The notes beneath the pieces are model-generated. The model was not told the origin of the DNA and did not search any database. It was given only the letters and a program-made list of their open reading frames with translations. Below are positions 1-8,435 of a stretch of 64,000 nucleotides of DNA, one piece after another. The DNA is from Zavarzinia marina (GTDB lineage Bacteria; Pseudomonadota; Alphaproteobacteria; Zavarziniales; Zavarziniaceae): contig NZ_JAKGSB010000010.1 of the NCBI RefSeq assembly GCF_021568905.1, positions 1-64,000 on the forward strand, read 5' to 3'. The position numbers and the translations under genes were made by a program. The number at the start of each line of letters is the position of its first letter. Position 1 is the first letter of the stretch.

Positions 1-119
1 TCGACAGCCCCTACGAACCGCCGGAAAACCCCGAGATCCGCATCGACACCACCACCCAGTCCGTCGAACAGGCCGCCGACGCCATCGTCAAGAACCTCGC
101 CGAAAAAGGTCTCATCTGA
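1..119 (+). CDS. cysC: APS kinase C-terminus (CysC or CysNC), partial
   Basis: Only the last 38 codons or so are present; the gene begins before the window. The readable tail starts DSPYEPPENPEI and ends in a helical stretch closing with EKGLI. The DSPYE-PENPE pattern is typical of the C-terminal end of adenylylsulfate kinases, which phosphorylate APS to PAPS in sulfate assimilation. Whether this is a stand-alone CysC or the C-terminal half of a fused CysN-CysC cannot be told from the tail; the fusion is common in alphaproteobacteria. A strong hairpin follows directly. The next gene is an anion permease that could supply sulfate. Confidence 0.75.
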   Translation, partial: DSPYEPPENPEIRIDTTTQSVEQAADAIVKNLAEKGLI

Positions 120-134
120 CGTCACGCCACGAAG

Positions 135-170
135 CGCCGGCCGCCGTTCTCAAAAAAACGGCGGCCGGCG
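135..170 (+). terminator. Strong hairpin after the APS kinase gene
   Basis: A perfect 14-bp stem (135-148 with 157-170) closes an 8-base A-rich loop, 15 bases after the stop codon. There is no T-tract on the plus strand, so this could be a terminator without a U-run or an RNA-stabilising hairpin. Confidence 0.6.
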
Positions 171-269
171 TCGTGATGCCGTCGAAGGTGGATTGACTTC
201 CGCGCGGGCTGATTAATTCTGATCAGACTTGTCGAGATTTAATGCTCGAGATCAACACGTGGGGGCGTG

Positions 270-2072
270 ATGGAATTCCTGGGTCTCGAAGCCTATGCGC
301 CGGTGATCGCGCTCATCGTCATCGGCATCATGCTGGTCGGCTTCGCGACCGAGACCTATCCCCCCGCGACCGTCGCCATCATGGGCATGGCCCTGGTCCT
401 CGTCTTCGGGCTGATCACGCCCGACGACATGCTGAAGGTCATGTCGAACAGCGCGCCCTGGACCATCATGCCGATGTTCATCCTGAGTGCCGCCCTGATC
501 CGGACCGGGGTTCTGGACGCCCTGATCTTCCAGCTCGAACGCCTGCCGCTGCACCGGGAGGGCGTGGTGATCGCGACCGTCAGCCTGGTCGCCTGCCTGG
601 CGTCGGCCTTCGTCAACAATACGCCGCTCGTCGTCCTGATGATCCCGATCGTCGTGGCGCTCGCCAACAAGTCCGGCGTCGCCATCTCGAAGCTGCTGAT
701 CCCCCTGTCCTTCTCGGCCATCCTGGGCGGCACGACGACCCTGGTCGGCACCTCCACCAACCTGCTGGTCGACGGCGTCGCCCAGGGCAATGGCCTCGCC
801 CCCTTCGGCATGTTCGAAATCACGGCGGTCGGCCTGCCGGTCGCCCTGGCCGGCATCTTCTACATGATCGTCTTCGGACGCCGCTTCCTGCCCGACCACG
901 GCCTGCTGACTGGGGCCGCGACCGGCCGCAACCGCTTCCTGGTCGAAGTCCTGATCCCGCCGGACAGCCGCATGATCGGCCAGAACCCGGCGTCGGTCCG
1001 GGTCTTCCAGGGGCCGGACCGGCGTGTCGTCGACGTCATCCGGGGCGACGAATCGCTGCGCCGGGACATGGATTCGGTGGTGCTCGGGGCCGGCGACATC
1101 GTGGTCCTGAAATCGGCGGTGGCCAATGTGCTGACCATCCGCGACCAGGTCGGGGTCGAGGTCGGGCGCGGCGCCCAGGCCGCGGCCGACGGCGAGGCCC
1201 TGGCCCCCGTCGCCAGCCGCAAGGCGATCGTCGCCGAGGCGGTCATCGGGCCCGGCTCGCGCCTGGTCGGCCGGCGCCTGCGCCAGATGCGCCTGCGCCG
1301 CCGCTACGGCGTCTATCCGATCGCGCTCCACCATGCCGGCGAGAACCAGTCGGACCGGCTGGAGGAGGTCGTGATGCAGGTCGGCGACAGCCTGCTGCTG
1401 GAAGGCGCGCCCGACGATCTCGCCCGGCTCGCCGCCGACGTCGGCCTGATCAATCTGAACGCCTCGAGCGAGAAGGCGCTGCGCCCCGGCAAGGCACCGG
1501 TCGCCATCCTCGCCCTCGCGCTCGTGGTGGCGGGCAGCGCCTTCGGCATCATGCCGATCGTGGCGCTGGCCTGGGTCGGCGTCGCCTTCGTCTTCGTGAC
1601 CCGCTGCATCGACAGCGACGAAGCGTTCGCCGCCGTCGACTGGCAGATCATCATGATGATCTTCGCCATGCTCGCCGTCGGCCGCGCCCTCGAAGCGAGC
1701 GGTGCCGTCGAACTGGTGGTCCAGGCCGTCCGGCCCTTCCTGAAGGACCTGCCCCTGCTGGTGCTGCTCTTCGCCGTCTATTTCCTCGGCTCGACCCTGA
1801 CAGAGATCGTCACCAACAATGCCGTCGGCGTGGTCGTGACCCCTGTCGCGATCGCCATGGCGAATTCGCTGGGGCTCGATCCGCGCCCCTTCGTGGTGGT
1901 GGTGATGTTCGCCGCCAGCGCCAGTTTCGCGACACCGATCGGCTATCAGACCAATACGCTGGTCTATTCCGCCGGTGGCTACCGCTTCATGGATTTCGTG
2001 CGGGTGGGCGCCCCCCTCAACCTGCTCTGTGGCCTCGTGACGGTCACCGCCGTCCATCTCCTCTGGTTCTGA
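270..2072 (+). CDS. SLC13/DASS-family anion permease with TrkA-C (RCK-C) domains
   Basis: An integral membrane anion symporter of 600 residues. Multiple hydrophobic segments flank two SNT-like signatures: one around NNTPLVVLMIP with GTSTNLL shortly after, and one around TNNAVGVVVTP with PIGYQTNTLV. These form the substrate and Na+ site in the DASS fold. Between the two halves lies a soluble region (about residues 220-405) with two RCK-C/TrkA-C-like repeats, as in YfbS-type permeases. Family substrates are sulfate, thiosulfate or dicarboxylates. The adjacent APS kinase gene favours sulfate, but that is inference. ATG at 270 is preferred over GTG at 267 because the G-rich putative ribosome site is better spaced from it. 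Confidence 0.85.
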   Translation: MEFLGLEAYAPVIALIVIGIMLVGFATETYPPATVAIMGMALVLVFGLITPDDMLKVMSNSAPWTIMPMFILSAALIRTGVLDALIFQLERLPLHREGVVIATVSLVACLASAFVNNTPLVVLMIPIVVALANKSGVAISKLLIPLSFSAILGGTTTLVGTSTNLLVDGVAQGNGLAPFGMFEITAVGLPVALAGIFYMIVFGRRFLPDHGLLTGAATGRNRFLVEVLIPPDSRMIGQNPASVRVFQGPDRRVVDVIRGDESLRRDMDSVVLGAGDIVVLKSAVANVLTIRDQVGVEVGRGAQAAADGEALAPVASRKAIVAEAVIGPGSRLVGRRLRQMRLRRRYGVYPIALHHAGENQSDRLEEVVMQVGDSLLLEGAPDDLARLAADVGLINLNASSEKALRPGKAPVAILALALVVAGSAFGIMPIVALAWVGVAFVFVTRCIDSDEAFAAVDWQIIMMIFAMLAVGRALEASGAVELVVQAVRPFLKDLPLLVLLFAVYFLGSTLTEIVTNNAVGVVVTPVAIAMANSLGLDPRPFVVVVMFAASASFATPIGYQTNTLVYSAGGYRFMDFVRVGAPLNLLCGLVTVTAVHLLWF

Positions 2073-2167
2073 GGGCCATTAATCCTTGCCAGGGCGAAGG
2101 TGGCGTCCGATAAACTCAACAGCGGGCCGTCGACCGCCCCGCCTTCGAAAGCGACAGCGAACACGCG

Positions 2168-2950
2168 ATGAATGAAGCCGTCGAAGCGATTGGAATCCAA
2201 TTTCGGGTCTTGAGTGCCGTCATCTTTCGCGAGGGCAAGGCCCGCATGGGCCGAAACTTCATGGGCCTGTTCGCCCAGATGGGCCAGTTGGGCGTCGCCA
2301 TCACCATCTTCTCCCTGATCCGCTATTTCACCGGCCAGGGCATTCATCGCGGCATGGACATCGTCCCCTTCGTCGCCACGGGCGTCATCATGTTCTGGAC
2401 GTTCCGCAACACCATGCAGCGCGTCGCCGTGACCTCGATGATGGCCTACAATGATACGTTCTTTCCGCAGGTGACGCCGCTGGACGTCGCCATCGCGCGC
2501 GGCGTCGTCAACATTACGCTCTTCGTCCTGCTGGGCTTCCTGGCTTTCGGCATCTTCATCCTGGTCGGCGTGTCGCATCCGATCTACCGGCCGGCCTATG
2601 TCGCGATGCTGATCCTGGTGTCCGGTTTCTACGGTCTCTTCGCGGGCATGATCCTGCATCCCGTCCTCCGCCGGTTTCGTCTGTTCCGGCCGGTGCTGAC
2701 CGTCGTTCTCCGCGTGCTGCTGCTCACCAGCGGCGTCTTCTTCGTGATCCCGGAGATCCCTTACCTCTTCCACGATTACGCCCTGTGGAATCCGCTGCTG
2801 CACCTGAGCGACATCATGCGGCAGGAGTATTTCGGCACCTACAGCGCTGAATATGCCGATTTCGGCTATGCCATGCGCTGGCTCGTCGGCCTCATTCTCT
2901 TCGGGCTGATCACCGAACGCGCGGCACGGCGCTCCAAGAGCTTCATCTGA
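2168..2950 (+). CDS. ABC-2 type polysaccharide export permease
   Basis: A 260-residue inner-membrane protein with about six hydrophobic segments. The amphipathic N-terminus (FREGKARMGRNFMG) and the later PEIPYLFHDYALWNPLLHL segment match permeases that export capsule or O-antigen type polysaccharides (KpsM/Wzm/BexB group). Such permeases normally pair with a dedicated ATPase. No ATPase or glycosyltransferase gene adjoins it here, so it stands alone between the SLC13 permease and the IclR regulator. Its partner is presumably encoded elsewhere. Confidence 0.75.
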   Translation: MNEAVEAIGIQFRVLSAVIFREGKARMGRNFMGLFAQMGQLGVAITIFSLIRYFTGQGIHRGMDIVPFVATGVIMFWTFRNTMQRVAVTSMMAYNDTFFPQVTPLDVAIARGVVNITLFVLLGFLAFGIFILVGVSHPIYRPAYVAMLILVSGFYGLFAGMILHPVLRRFRLFRPVLTVVLRVLLLTSGVFFVIPEIPYLFHDYALWNPLLHLSDIMRQEYFGTYSAEYADFGYAMRWLVGLILFGLITERAARRSKSFI

Positions 2951-2965
2951 TCCGGCGGCGGGCCG

Positions 2966-3721
2966 TCACCCGTAGAGCCTGCTTTCGATCGCCTGCGCCG
3001 TCGCCTCCAGGGCATCCAGCAGGGCGCGCCGGGCGTCTTCCGTGGCCGGCGACGCCTCCCCCGTCAGGGAGATGGCGGCCGTGACCCGGCCCTGGCCATC
3101 ATGCAGCGGCACGGCCAGGCAATGCAGGCCTTCCGCCATTTCCGCATCGTCCACGGCATGGCCCGCGCACGCGATTTCGGCGAGCGAAGCGCGCAATTCC
3201 GCCGGATCTGTCATCGTCGTCGCGGTCAGGCGTACGAAGGGCCCGCCGGCGAGATAGCGTTCCCGCGCCGCCGGCTCCAGTCCCGCCAGCAGGACCTTGC
3301 CGATCCCCGTGCAATAGGCTTCGAGCTGCATCAGTTCGCGCGTGAAGAGCTTCGTCCCGCCGCCCGCCTCCTTCACCAGATAGGTCACCATGTCGGCCTC
3401 GAGAATGCCGAGATGGGCCGTTCGCTTCTCCTGCCGGGCGAGGCGCCGCAACAGGGGCCGGCTGGCCTGGATCAGGACGAGACGTCGGTCGGGCGCCAGA
3501 TCCGCCAGCCCCATGCCGGCCAGATAATGGCCGCGCGCGCCGCGCGCGATCAGGTGCCGGCGTTCGAAGGCGGCGACCAGCCGGTGGGCGGTCGAAACCG
3601 GAATCTCCAGCCGCGCCGCCAGCCGGGCCAGCGGCGTGCGCCCGCGATCGCGCAGCACCTGCTCGAAGAGATCGAGCGCCCGGTCCAGAGCCTGGGTTCC
3701 ACTGTCGCCCTTGCCTTTCAT
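2966..3721 (-). CDS. IclR-family transcriptional regulator
   Basis: A 251-residue regulator with an N-terminal winged helix-turn-helix (about residues 10-70; recognition region IPVSTAHRLVAAFERRHLI) and a C-terminal IclR effector-binding domain (segments AYCTGIGKVLLAG and GLHCLAVPLHDGQGRVTAAISLTG). It is transcribed divergently from the acetaldehyde dehydrogenase/aldolase pair with 93 bp between starts. Control of those aromatic or steroid ring-cleavage genes is therefore likely, as for many IclR proteins. The start at MKGKG is the only sensible one; the open frame upstream is antisense to the neighbouring gene. Confidence 0.87.
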   Translation of the reverse strand: MKGKGDSGTQALDRALDLFEQVLRDRGRTPLARLAARLEIPVSTAHRLVAAFERRHLIARGARGHYLAGMGLADLAPDRRLVLIQASRPLLRRLARQEKRTAHLGILEADMVTYLVKEAGGGTKLFTRELMQLEAYCTGIGKVLLAGLEPAARERYLAGGPFVRLTATTMTDPAELRASLAEIACAGHAVDDAEMAEGLHCLAVPLHDGQGRVTAAISLTGEASPATEDARRALLDALEATAQAIESRLYG

Positions 3722-3724
3722 TCT

Positions 3725-3737
3725 CTCATAATGTGAG
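3725..3737. promoter_or_regulatory. Small inverted repeat at the IclR start
   Basis: CTCA-TAATG-TGAG lies immediately upstream of the IclR start codon in the divergent intergenic region, in a locally A+T-rich patch. It is a weak candidate autoregulatory operator with only 4-bp arms. Confidence 0.25.
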
Positions 3738-3814
3738 CAAATGAAGGCCGTGTAAATTGCCTGTCGCCCGTGCTTCGGCCAATCATCCGCCCATCCTGAA
3801 CGGGAGGACACGTG

Positions 3815-4756
3815 ATGAGCGAGAAAGTGAAAGCCGCCATCATCGGCTCGGGCAACATCGGCACCGACCTGATGATCAAGATCATGCGCAATTCGAAGGT
3901 GCTGGAGATGGCCGCCTTCGTCGGCATCGATCCCGAATCCGATGGCCTGAAGCGCGCCCAGCGCCTGGGCGTGGCGACCACCCACGAAGGCATCGACGGC
4001 TTGCAGAAGCTGCCCGTCTGGCCCGAGATCGGCATCGTCTTCGACGCCACCTCGGCCGGGGCCCACAAGCGCCACAACGAGATCTGCAAAGCGGCGGGCA
4101 AGGTCATGGTCGACCTGACGCCGGCGGCCATCGGCCCCTATGTGATCCCGGTGGTGAACGGCGACGACCATCTCGATGCGCAGAACGTGAACATGGTCAC
4201 CTGCGGCGGCCAGGCCACCATTCCCATCGTCGCCGCCGTCTCCTCGGTCGCGACCGTCCATTACGGCGAGATCGTCGCCTCCATCTCGTCGAAGTCGGCG
4301 GGCCCCGGCACCCGCGCCAATATCGACGAATTCACCGAGACCACCCGCAACGGCATCGAGCAGGTGGGCGGCGCCGCGCGCGGCCGCGCCATCATCATCC
4401 TGAACCCGGCCGAACCGCCGATGATCATGCGCGACACGGTCTTCACCCTGTCGTCCGGCGCGGACGAGAAGACCATCGAGAAGGCGGTGAAGGAACAGAT
4501 CGAGCGGGTGCAGAAATATGTCCCCGGCTATCGCCTGAAGCAGGAACTGCAGTTCGAGCATTTCGGCTCGAACAACCCGGTCCACATCCCCGGCCACGGC
4601 ACCTTCGAGGGCATCAAGACCTCCGTCTTCCTGGAAGTCGAGGGTGCCGCCCACTACCTGCCCGCCTATGCCGGCAATCTCGACATCATGACCTCGGCCG
4701 GCCTCGCCACCGCCGAGAAGATCGCCACCCGCAAGATGCTGAAGGAGGTCGCGTGA
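3815..4756 (+). CDS. mhpF: Acetaldehyde dehydrogenase (acylating)
   Basis: A 313-residue enzyme converting acetaldehyde, NAD+ and CoA to acetyl-CoA. The N-terminal Rossmann motif GSGNIGTDL (about residues 12-20) and the catalytic-cysteine segment [11 protein letters not shown] are clear, as are the conserved [16 protein letters not shown] and [21 protein letters not shown] blocks of the MhpF/DmpF/BphJ/HsaF family. In this family it forms a channelling complex with the aldolase encoded next, whose start overlaps this stop by one base. The ribosome site GGGAGG is 7 bases before ATG 3815; GTG at 3812 is an alternative. The mhpF, dmpF, bphJ and hsaF names cannot be separated from sequence alone. 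Confidence 0.93.
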   Translation: MSEKVKAAIIGSGNIGTDLMIKIMRNSKVLEMAAFVGIDPESDGLKRAQRLGVATTHEGIDGLQKLPVWPEIGIVFDATSAGAHKRHNEICKAAGKVMVDLTPAAIGPYVIPVVNGDDHLDAQNVNMVTCGGQATIPIVAAVSSVATVHYGEIVASISSKSAGPGTRANIDEFTETTRNGIEQVGGAARGRAIIILNPAEPPMIMRDTVFTLSSGADEKTIEKAVKEQIERVQKYVPGYRLKQELQFEHFGSNNPVHIPGHGTFEGIKTSVFLEVEGAAHYLPAYAGNLDIMTSAGLATAEKIATRKMLKEVA

Positions 4757-5796
4757 TGACGTTCGACCCGACCGAAACCAAACTCTACATCCAGGACGTG
4801 ACCCTGCGTGACGGCATGCATGCCATCCGCCACCAATACGGGCTGGACCATGTGCGTGCCATCGCCAAGGCGCTGGACGACGCCGGCGTCGACGCCATCG
4901 AAGTCGCCCATGGCGACGGGTTGAACGGCGGCACCTTCAACTACGGCTTCGGCCGCCACACCGATTGGGAATGGATCGAGGCTGTCGCCGACGTCCTCGA
5001 CAAGGCCGTCCTGACCACCCTGCTGCTGCCCGGCATCGGCACCATCGAGGAATTGAAGCACGCCTATTCCCTCGGTGTCCGTTCGGTCCGCATCGCCACC
5101 CATTGCACCGAGGCGGATGTCTCGAAGCAGCATATCGAGGCGGCCCGCAACCTCGGCATGGACACCATCGGCTTCCTGATGATGAGCCATATGATCGAGC
5201 CGGACCATCTGGCCGAACAGGCGAAGCTGATGGAAAGCTATGGCGCCACCTGCGTCTATGTCACCGACTCCGGGGGCGCACTGGACATGGACGGTTACAA
5301 GGCGCGCTGCGAAGCCTATGACCGCGTGCTGAAGCCGGAAACCCAGCGCGGCGTCCACGCCCACCACAATCTGTCGCTGGGCGTCGCCAATTCCATGGTC
5401 GCCGTGCAGGCCGGCGCGATCCGCGTCGACGCTTCCCTGGCCGGCATGGGCGCCGGTGCCGGCAATGCGCCGCTGGAAGTCTTCATCGCCGCAGCCGACC
5501 GCAAGGGCTGGAAGCACGGCTGCGATCTCTACAAGCTGATGGATGCGGCGGAAGACCTGGTGCGTCCCCTTCAGGACCGTCCGGTGCGGGTCGACCGCGA
5601 GACCCTGACCCTGGGTTACGCGGGCGTCTATTCGTCCTTCCTGCGCCATGCCGAAAAGGCCTCGAACGAATATGGCGTCGATACCCGCGCCATCCTCTAC
5701 GAGGCGGGCCGGCGCCGCATGGTCGGCGGCCAGGAGGACATGATCGTCGACATCGCCCTCGACCTCGCGAAGGAGCAGAAGGCGGCCAACGCCTGA
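4756..5796 (+). CDS. mhpE: 4-hydroxy-2-oxovalerate aldolase
   Basis: A 346-residue class II aldolase of the DmpG/MhpE/BphI/HsaG family. It splits 4-hydroxy-2-oxoacids to pyruvate and an aldehyde, which passes to the dehydrogenase encoded upstream. The family start [15 protein letters not shown] holds the Arg-Asp metal-site residues. [10 protein letters not shown] and [13 protein letters not shown] supply further active-site and metal-binding histidines. The C-terminal DmpG communication domain follows (about 270-346). Start ATG 4756 overlaps the mhpF stop (TGATG) and has GGAGG upstream inside mhpF. The usual third gene, 2-hydroxypentadienoate hydratase, is not in this window. Confidence 0.93.
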   Translation: MTFDPTETKLYIQDVTLRDGMHAIRHQYGLDHVRAIAKALDDAGVDAIEVAHGDGLNGGTFNYGFGRHTDWEWIEAVADVLDKAVLTTLLLPGIGTIEELKHAYSLGVRSVRIATHCTEADVSKQHIEAARNLGMDTIGFLMMSHMIEPDHLAEQAKLMESYGATCVYVTDSGGALDMDGYKARCEAYDRVLKPETQRGVHAHHNLSLGVANSMVAVQAGAIRVDASLAGMGAGAGNAPLEVFIAAADRKGWKHGCDLYKLMDAAEDLVRPLQDRPVRVDRETLTLGYAGVYSSFLRHAEKASNEYGVDTRAILYEAGRRRMVGGQEDMIVDIALDLAKEQKAANA

Positions 5797-5812
5797 TCGC
5801 CGAGCAAGGTTG

Positions 5813-5875
5813 CCTTTCCCCGTTCGCGGGGAAAGGAGCGGCGGAGAGGTATAGCGGGGGCCATGCCTCTCCGCC
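5813..5875. terminator. Tandem hairpins between convergent genes
   Basis: Two perfect stems lie in the 87-bp gap between the converging aldolase and GlxA-type regulator genes: a 9-bp stem at 5813-5821/5828-5836, and a 10-bp stem at 5840-5849/5866-5875. They are likely a bidirectional terminator or a small palindromic repeat. Confidence 0.5.
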
Positions 5876-5883
5876 GTTTCCGG

Positions 5884-6846
5884 TCAGCCCCGCTGGACGC
5901 GCGGGGACTGGCCGAAACGCCGCCGGTAGGCCCGCGCGAAATGGGCCGGCGCCGAAAAGCCGCAAGCCAGCGCCACTTCGGCCACCGGCATCGCGGTCTG
6001 GCGCAGCAGCGACCGGGCCCGGTCCAGCCGAACCCCCAGATAATGCGCCGCCACCCCGGTCCCGAGGGCCACGCTGAACAGCCGTTCCAGCTGACGCAGC
6101 GACAGGCCGGCCAATGCGGCCAATTCGGCGCGCGGCACCGGATCCTCGATCCGCGCTTCCATGGCGGCGACGACGCGGGCCACCCGCTCGTCCGCGAGAC
6201 CAAGGCGCAGGCGCGGATCCATGCGCTGGGCCCCGCCGCCCTGACGTATACCCGTCTGCAGGAACCAGTCGTTCACCCGGCCCGCCAGCGCGGCGCCATG
6301 ATCGCCCTCGATCACCGCATGCATCATGTCGAGGGCGGCAATGCCGCCCGCCGAGGTCAGACGCCCGCGATCGATCTCGAACAGGGCCCCGGTCGGGAAC
6401 AGGGCTGGAAACTCTTCCACGAAGGCGGCGGCATGTTCCCAATGGACGGTGCAGCGAAAGCCGTCCAGCAGTCCGGCGCGTGCCAGGACCACCGGCCCGC
6501 CGGAGACGCCGGCCATGGCCACCCCCCGCCGCGCGAGCCGGCGCAGCCGACCCAGCGTCGCCGCTTCCGCGAAGTCGATGCGGTCGCCACCGGCACAGAC
6601 CACCAGCATGTCGAGATTGCCCGCCGCCGACAGGTCGCCGTCCACCGGCACCAGCGCCCCGGTCGATGAGGCGACCGTGGCCCCCGCCGGCGAAAAATGG
6701 CGCCAGTCGTAGACGGCCCTGCCGGCCAGCCGGTTGGCGGCGCGCAGCGGCTCGATCGACGAGGCATAGGACATCAGCGCGAAACCCGGGATCAGCAGAA
6801 AGCCGATGCGGCGCGGTGACGGAATGTCGCTTCTTGATCCGCTCAT
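5884..6846 (-). CDS. GlxA/AraC-family regulator, probable sarcosine oxidase control
   Basis: A 320-residue protein. The N-terminal DJ-1/PfpI-like domain (about residues 10-180; RIGFLLIPGFALMSYASSIEPLRAAN, written here as the family pattern in two parts: RIGFLLIPGF and ASSIEPLRAAN) is followed by an AraC helix-turn-helix pair (about 225-318; LAGLSLRQLERLF and VAEVALACGFSAPAHFARAYRRRFG). Members regulate amine and amino-acid catabolism, for example GbdR and SouR for glycine betaine and sarcosine. The gene is divergent from soxBDAG with 67 bp between starts and a palindrome in the gap, so it is probably the sarcosine-responsive activator. The start at MSGSRSD is chosen because the longer frame has no homology-like content. 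Confidence 0.85.
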   Translation of the reverse strand: MSGSRSDIPSPRRIGFLLIPGFALMSYASSIEPLRAANRLAGRAVYDWRHFSPAGATVASSTGALVPVDGDLSAAGNLDMLVVCAGGDRIDFAEAATLGRLRRLARRGVAMAGVSGGPVVLARAGLLDGFRCTVHWEHAAAFVEEFPALFPTGALFEIDRGRLTSAGGIAALDMMHAVIEGDHGAALAGRVNDWFLQTGIRQGGGAQRMDPRLRLGLADERVARVVAAMEARIEDPVPRAELAALAGLSLRQLERLFSVALGTGVAAHYLGVRLDRARSLLRQTAMPVAEVALACGFSAPAHFARAYRRRFGQSPRVQRG

Positions 6847-6868
6847 GACGCGAACAGTCAATAACGAC

Positions 6869-6882
6869 GACCGGTTCCGGTC
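6869..6882. promoter_or_regulatory. Palindrome between regulator and soxB
   Basis: GACCGG-TT-CCGGTC is a perfect 6+6 palindrome. It lies 23 bp from the regulator start and 32 bp before soxB. It is a candidate operator for the divergent AraC-type regulator. Confidence 0.4.
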
Positions 6883-6913
6883 AATCCTGTCCCTCTCGCC
6901 GCCGGGACATGCC

Positions 6914-8164
6914 ATGCGCCGTTCGATCTTCAGCCTCGCCCTCAATGCGCTGACCGGGCACCGCCTGTGGCGGCCGACCTGGCGCGATGCCGTGCCGAAA
7001 CCCGAATACGACGTGATCATCATCGGCGGCGGCGGCCATGGCCTGGCGACGGCGCATTACCTCGCCAATGTCTTCGGCATTCAGCGTGTCGCGGTGCTGG
7101 AGAAATCCTGGATCGGCTCGGGCAATGCCGGGCGCAACACCACCATCATCCGTTCCAACTATCTGCTGCCGGGCAACAACGCCTTCTACGAGCTTTCCAT
7201 GAAACTGTGGGAAGGGCTGGAGCAGGAGCTGAACTACAACGCCATGGTCAGCCAGCGCGGCATCGTGAACCTCTATCACAGCGACGCCCAGCGCGACGCC
7301 TATGCAAGGCGCGGCAATTCCATGCGCCTGCATGGCGTCGACGCGGAACTGCTGGACCGGGACCAGGTCCGTGCCATGGTCCCCTTCCTCGATTTCGACA
7401 ATGCGCGCTTTCCGGTGAAGGGCGGCCTGTTGCAGCGGCGCGCGGGCACGGCGCGGCACGATGCCGTGGTCTGGGGCTATGCCGCCGCCGCCAGCCGGCG
7501 CGGCGTCGACATCGTGCAGAATTGCGAAGTGACCGGTTTCATCCGGAACGGCGATGCCGTCGTCGGGGTGGAGACGACGCGGGGCTCGATCCGCGCCCCG
7601 AAGATCGCCATGGCGGTCGCCGGGAATTCGTCGCGCGTGGCGGCCCTGGCCGGGCTGCGCCTGCCGATCGAGAGCCACGTCCTCCAGGCCTTCGTCTCGG
7701 AGGCGGTGAAACCGCTGATCCCGGGCGTCGTCACCTTCGGTGCCGGGCATTTCTACGTCAGCCAGTCGGACAAGGGCGGTCTCGTCTTCGGGGGCGATAT
7801 AGACGGTTACAATTCCTATGCCCAGCGCGGCAATCTGCCGGTGGTCGAGGATGTCGCGGAGGGCGGCATGGCGCTGATGCCCATGATCGGCCGCATCCGG
7901 CTCCTGCGGTCGTGGGGCGGGATCATGGACATGTCGATGGACGGCTCGCCCATCATCGACCGCAGCCCCCTGCCCGGCCTCTATCTGAACGCGGGCTGGT
8001 GCTATGGCGGCTTCAAGGCGATCCCGGGGTCGGGCTTCTGCTTCGCCCATCTGATCGCCAAGGGCGAGCCCCATCCGACCGCCGCCGCCCTGCGCCTCGA
8101 CCGTTTCGAGCGCGGTTACCTGCTCGACGAAAAGGGCCAGGGCGCCCAACCGAATCTGCATTGA
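6914..8164 (+). CDS. soxB: Sarcosine oxidase beta subunit
   Basis: A 416-residue FAD-dependent subunit of heterotetrameric sarcosine oxidase, which demethylates sarcosine to glycine with O2 and tetrahydrofolate. The dinucleotide-binding GGGGHG (residues 38-43) follows the characteristic SoxB N-terminus (FSLALNALTGHRLW). The segment GRNTTIIRSNYL, near the covalent FMN/FAD region, and the C-terminal WCYGGFKAIPGSG are family hallmarks. ATG 6914 is chosen because it gives the standard SoxB N-terminus. It is the first gene of a tight soxBDAG operon. Confidence 0.95.
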   Translation: MRRSIFSLALNALTGHRLWRPTWRDAVPKPEYDVIIIGGGGHGLATAHYLANVFGIQRVAVLEKSWIGSGNAGRNTTIIRSNYLLPGNNAFYELSMKLWEGLEQELNYNAMVSQRGIVNLYHSDAQRDAYARRGNSMRLHGVDAELLDRDQVRAMVPFLDFDNARFPVKGGLLQRRAGTARHDAVVWGYAAAASRRGVDIVQNCEVTGFIRNGDAVVGVETTRGSIRAPKIAMAVAGNSSRVAALAGLRLPIESHVLQAFVSEAVKPLIPGVVTFGAGHFYVSQSDKGGLVFGGDIDGYNSYAQRGNLPVVEDVAEGGMALMPMIGRIRLLRSWGGIMDMSMDGSPIIDRSPLPGLYLNAGWCYGGFKAIPGSGFCFAHLIAKGEPHPTAAALRLDRFERGYLLDEKGQGAQPNLH

Positions 8165-8174
8165 GGGGATTGCG

Positions 8175-8435
8175 ATGCGCCTTTCCTGCCCCTTCTGCGG
8201 CCCGCGCGACAGCGCCGAATTCACCATTCTTGGCGATGCCGGCGTAACCCGGCCCGACCCCGACGCGCCTGATGCGCCCGCCGCCTTCTTCGAGGCGGTC
8301 TATCTGCGCGACAATCCGGCCGGCCCGCACCGGGAATATTGGTATCACGGCGCCGGCTGCCGCCAATGGCTGGTCGTCGGCCGCGATACGGTGACCCACG
8401 AAATCTTCGACGTCACCCTGGCGAGGCGGCCATGA
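8175..8435 (+). CDS. soxD: Sarcosine oxidase delta subunit
   Basis: An 86-residue zinc-binding small subunit. CPFCGPRD at the N-terminus and HGAGCRQW near the C-terminus provide the Cys/His zinc ligands. The GPHREYWYHGAGCRQW-VGRDTVTHEI block is diagnostic of SoxD. The stop overlaps the soxA start by four bases (ATGA), indicating translational coupling. Confidence 0.95.
   Translation: MRLSCPFCGPRDSAEFTILGDAGVTRPDPDAPDAPAAFFEAVYLRDNPAGPHREYWYHGAGCRQWLVVGRDTVTHEIFDVTLARRP

Noticed and set aside
242-2113. Long open frames antisense or shifted to the SLC13 permease gene (242-2113 plus strand, 252-2057 minus strand)
   Set aside because: Arg/Pro/Gly- or Asp/His-rich translations typical of GC-rich shadow frames; the SLC13 frame has clear membrane and SNT motifs.
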